From Caldifarciminota bacterium (GTDB lineage: Bacteria; Hydrothermota; Hydrothermia; B15-G9; WFZT01): a DNA stretch of 9,218 nucleotides. The notes beneath the pieces were generated by a model that was not told the DNA's origin, did not search any database, and worked only from the letters and a program-made list of their open reading frames with translations. The stretch spans positions 1-9,218 of the forward strand of contig JALSOD010000210.1 in the NCBI GenBank assembly GCA_026986655.1. Reading direction: 5' to 3'. This document shows positions 7,691 through 9,218 of this stretch, one piece after another. Each line of letters opens with the position of its first letter. Position 1 is the first letter of the stretch. The position numbers and the translations under genes were made by a program.

Positions 7691-8912
7691 AGAAAAGAGA
7701 CATCTGTTTTGTTTCACTTTTTTTGAAGATTTCGATCTTCCCGTAGACACCGTCATATCCAGGTGTCACATGTACTTTACCTTCCCTGACCTTTTTAATT
7801 CCCTCGAGGATCTTTTCATTGATTTTACCTTCCATCTCCTCGTACGGTACTTCGAGTAGAATTTCAAGTTCAGGACCAAAATGCTTCACGAGGTTTTCGT
7901 ATTCTCTTCTAACAGTTTTGGACTCCTTCCCCACGTTGAGGGCGTCTGAAATGATTTCATCGAGTGCCACAAGATTTTTGTAAGAAATTTTACGTGGTGG
8001 CTTAAACCCTTCGGGACGATCAGCGAGTTCTTCAACTCTGTGGAGTACACCTACGGTCAGGGGCCTTCCACAAACCGGGCAGATGTTGTTATTTTTAATA
8101 GATTCACGTGGATGGAGGCTCACATTACAGTTTCGATGTCCATCGTAATGATACTTACCCTCTTCGGGGAAAAATTCAATGGTGAAAAGAAATAGAGAAG
8201 AATCTTCATTTTTGAGCACTTCTCTAAGCTCGTTGTAGTCGAGTTTTTTGGCAAAAACATTGGCTTCTCGCCCGATTCTTGACGGTGAATGGGCGTCAGA
8301 GTTCGAGACAAGGGTATATTTATCCAGCTTTGAAAGTCTCCAGTTCATCGGTGGGTCTGATGACAATCCTGTCTCGAGAGCAATAAATTCATTGCCAAGT
8401 TCACCACAGCACTCTTCTATTGAGTCGAATCCAGAATTTGAGCCAAAGAGAGAAAACCACGGAGTCCAGATATGGGCAGGAATTATCATTATTTCATCTG
8501 AAACTTCTCGAATTATTTCAATGGTTTTCCTGAGACTCAGACCAAAAGTGGGACGCCCGTCCGCGAATATGCTACCATAGGGAGCCAGTTTTTTTTGCAC
8601 TTTTTTAACGGTTTCAAAGTCTGGATAAAGAAGCACTGTGTGAATTTTCCTCACTCTTCCTTCCTGTGAAAATACGTTTGAGATTTCGCCAGAGAGAATG
8701 AAATCTACCCCGTCATACTGGTATATTCCATATCGGTCAGTGGGTAAAAGCTTTTCCTGGAGCTCTTCTAAATACCTGGGATGTATGGCATCACCGGTAC
8801 CTAACAGATGGACCCCCTTTTCTTTGGCATACTGGGCCAGTACCTCCGGTGTCATCTCACGAGAAGTCGCTCTCGAATATTTGGAATGAATATGTAAATC
8901 TGCTATATACAT
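7689..8912 (-). CDS. Endonuclease Q-like PHP-domain protein
   Basis: The 407-residue product matches Endonuclease Q, which nicks DNA 5' of deaminated bases (uracil, hypoxanthine) and abasic sites. It has an N-terminal PHP metal-hydrolase domain with DLHIHSKYS (H7, H9), GTGDAIHP (D41), LSGEI (E76), KIHTVLLYP (H91), IPAHIWTPWFS (H147), LETGLSSD (E180) and SNSDAHSP (D206, H208). A zinc ribbon follows at about 254-290, with H259, C262, C278 and C281 as candidate ligands, leading into GVLHRVEELADRPEGF. A helical C-terminal part runs to residue 407, close to the roughly 424 residues of the Pyrococcus enzyme. The ATG at 8912 is chosen because family members start directly before DLHIHS. A TTG at 8927 would add five residues and overlap the upstream methyltransferase gene. 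The gap to that gene's stop is 1 nt and no Shine-Dalgarno is evident, so coupling is likely. Some databases label such proteins only as PHP-domain or helicase-associated. Confidence 0.88.
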   Translation of the reverse strand: MYIADLHIHSKYSRATSREMTPEVLAQYAKEKGVHLLGTGDAIHPRYLEELQEKLLPTDRYGIYQYDGVDFILSGEISNVFSQEGRVRKIHTVLLYPDFETVKKVQKKLAPYGSIFADGRPTFGLSLRKTIEIIREVSDEIMIIPAHIWTPWFSLFGSNSGFDSIEECCGELGNEFIALETGLSSDPPMNWRLSKLDKYTLVSNSDAHSPSRIGREANVFAKKLDYNELREVLKNEDSSLFLFTIEFFPEEGKYHYDGHRNCNVSLHPRESIKNNNICPVCGRPLTVGVLHRVEELADRPEGFKPPRKISYKNLVALDEIISDALNVGKESKTVRREYENLVKHFGPELEILLEVPYEEMEGKINEKILEGIKKVREGKVHVTPGYDGVYGKIEIFKKSETKQMSLF

Positions 8913-8913
8913 A

Positions 8914-9218
8914 TCAGGTTGCAACAAAAACCACTCTTGCAGTATCTTTTCTTGGTTTAGAAAAACTTAGATGCTCAAACGTTTGAATTTCGTCAAATCC
9001 AGAACTCTTTAGCAAATCCACAATCGTCTCATTATTATAAGCCCTTTCAAAATGCTCTTCATCCATCCTGGAGTATGTGTTATTGCCAATTTTGTAAAAA
9101 ACTATGATGTGCAGGTGCGAAATTTTCTTTGAGTGGTTATAGTTGGTTTTCCAGATTGAAAGAATTTTCCCTCTATCGAAGACTTTCACACCAGTACCCC
9201 AGTACTCTCGTAAAGCAT
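8914..9218 (-). CDS. Class I SAM-dependent methyltransferase, C-terminal part (5'-partial)
   Basis: About 101 residues are visible. The frame stays open to the window edge, so the true start is outside; the GTG at 9189 is internal. The sequence resembles the C-terminal half of small class I methyltransferases: GKILSIWKTNYNHSKKISHLHIIVFYK, then the characteristic DEEHFERAYNNETIVDLLKSSGF and the terminal RVVFVAT strand. The SAM-binding Gly motif would lie upstream and is not seen, so the methyl acceptor cannot be inferred. Its TGA is one base from the ATG of the Endonuclease Q-like gene, placing it at the head of the visible minus-strand operon. Confidence 0.8.
   Translation of the reverse strand, partial: ALREYWGTGVKVFDRGKILSIWKTNYNHSKKISHLHIIVFYKIGNNTYSRMDEEHFERAYNNETIVDLLKSSGFDEIQTFEHLSFSKPRKDTARVVFVAT

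Noticed and set aside
8118..8120. Loss of a zinc-ligand Cys in the EndoQ-like protein (Ser at residue 265 in C-X2-S)
   Set aside because: Comparing spacing with the remembered archaeal sequence aligns the H-X2-C just before it (H259, C262) to the archaeal C-X2-C, so the Ser is not at a ligand position and four ligands remain.

Overview
The window reads as a compact bacterial genome with moderate GC. The likely source is a member of the Fibrobacteres-Chlorobi-Bacteroidetes superphylum or a neighbouring candidate phylum such as WOR-3. This is an inference from two things: a large gingipain/PorU-like C25 peptidase with a C-terminal domain resembling type IX secretion (T9SS) sorting domains, and an Endonuclease Q homologue, a repair enzyme best known from thermophilic archaea and scattered bacteria. 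Lys/Glu/Ile-rich, Gln-poor proteins fit a thermophile, but this is weak evidence. No ribosomal or other marker gene is present to settle the taxonomy.

Layout: positions 1-2058 (+) hold the 3' part of a glycoside hydrolase family 38 alpha-mannosidase, whose 5' end lies outside the window. Positions 2059-2406 are the only long gene-free stretch. It contains an imperfect C/G-rich repeat element with a terminator-like hairpin, then a well-formed sigma70-type promoter that drives a lone tRNA-Ala(TGC) at 2407-2479 (+).

Positions 2471-9218 (-) form one tightly packed gene string. In transcription order it is: SAM-dependent methyltransferase (5' end outside the window), Endonuclease Q-like PHP protein, Trm112-like zinc ribbon, PorU-like C25 peptidase, bactofilin, and TatD-family nuclease. 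Junctions are 1 nt, 11 nt, a 4-nt ATGA overlap, 16 nt and a 4-nt ATGA overlap, so the six genes are probably one operon with translational coupling. Its promoter is not in the window.

Two products are linked to nucleic-acid repair (EndoQ, TatD), one to methyltransferase support (Trm112-like), and two to the cell surface or cell shape (C25 peptidase, bactofilin). No single pathway obviously unites them. The string converges on the tRNA, and the last three codons of tatD (two sense codons plus the stop) lie antisense to the tRNA acceptor end.

I see no CRISPR array, transposase, integrase, rRNA or riboswitch.
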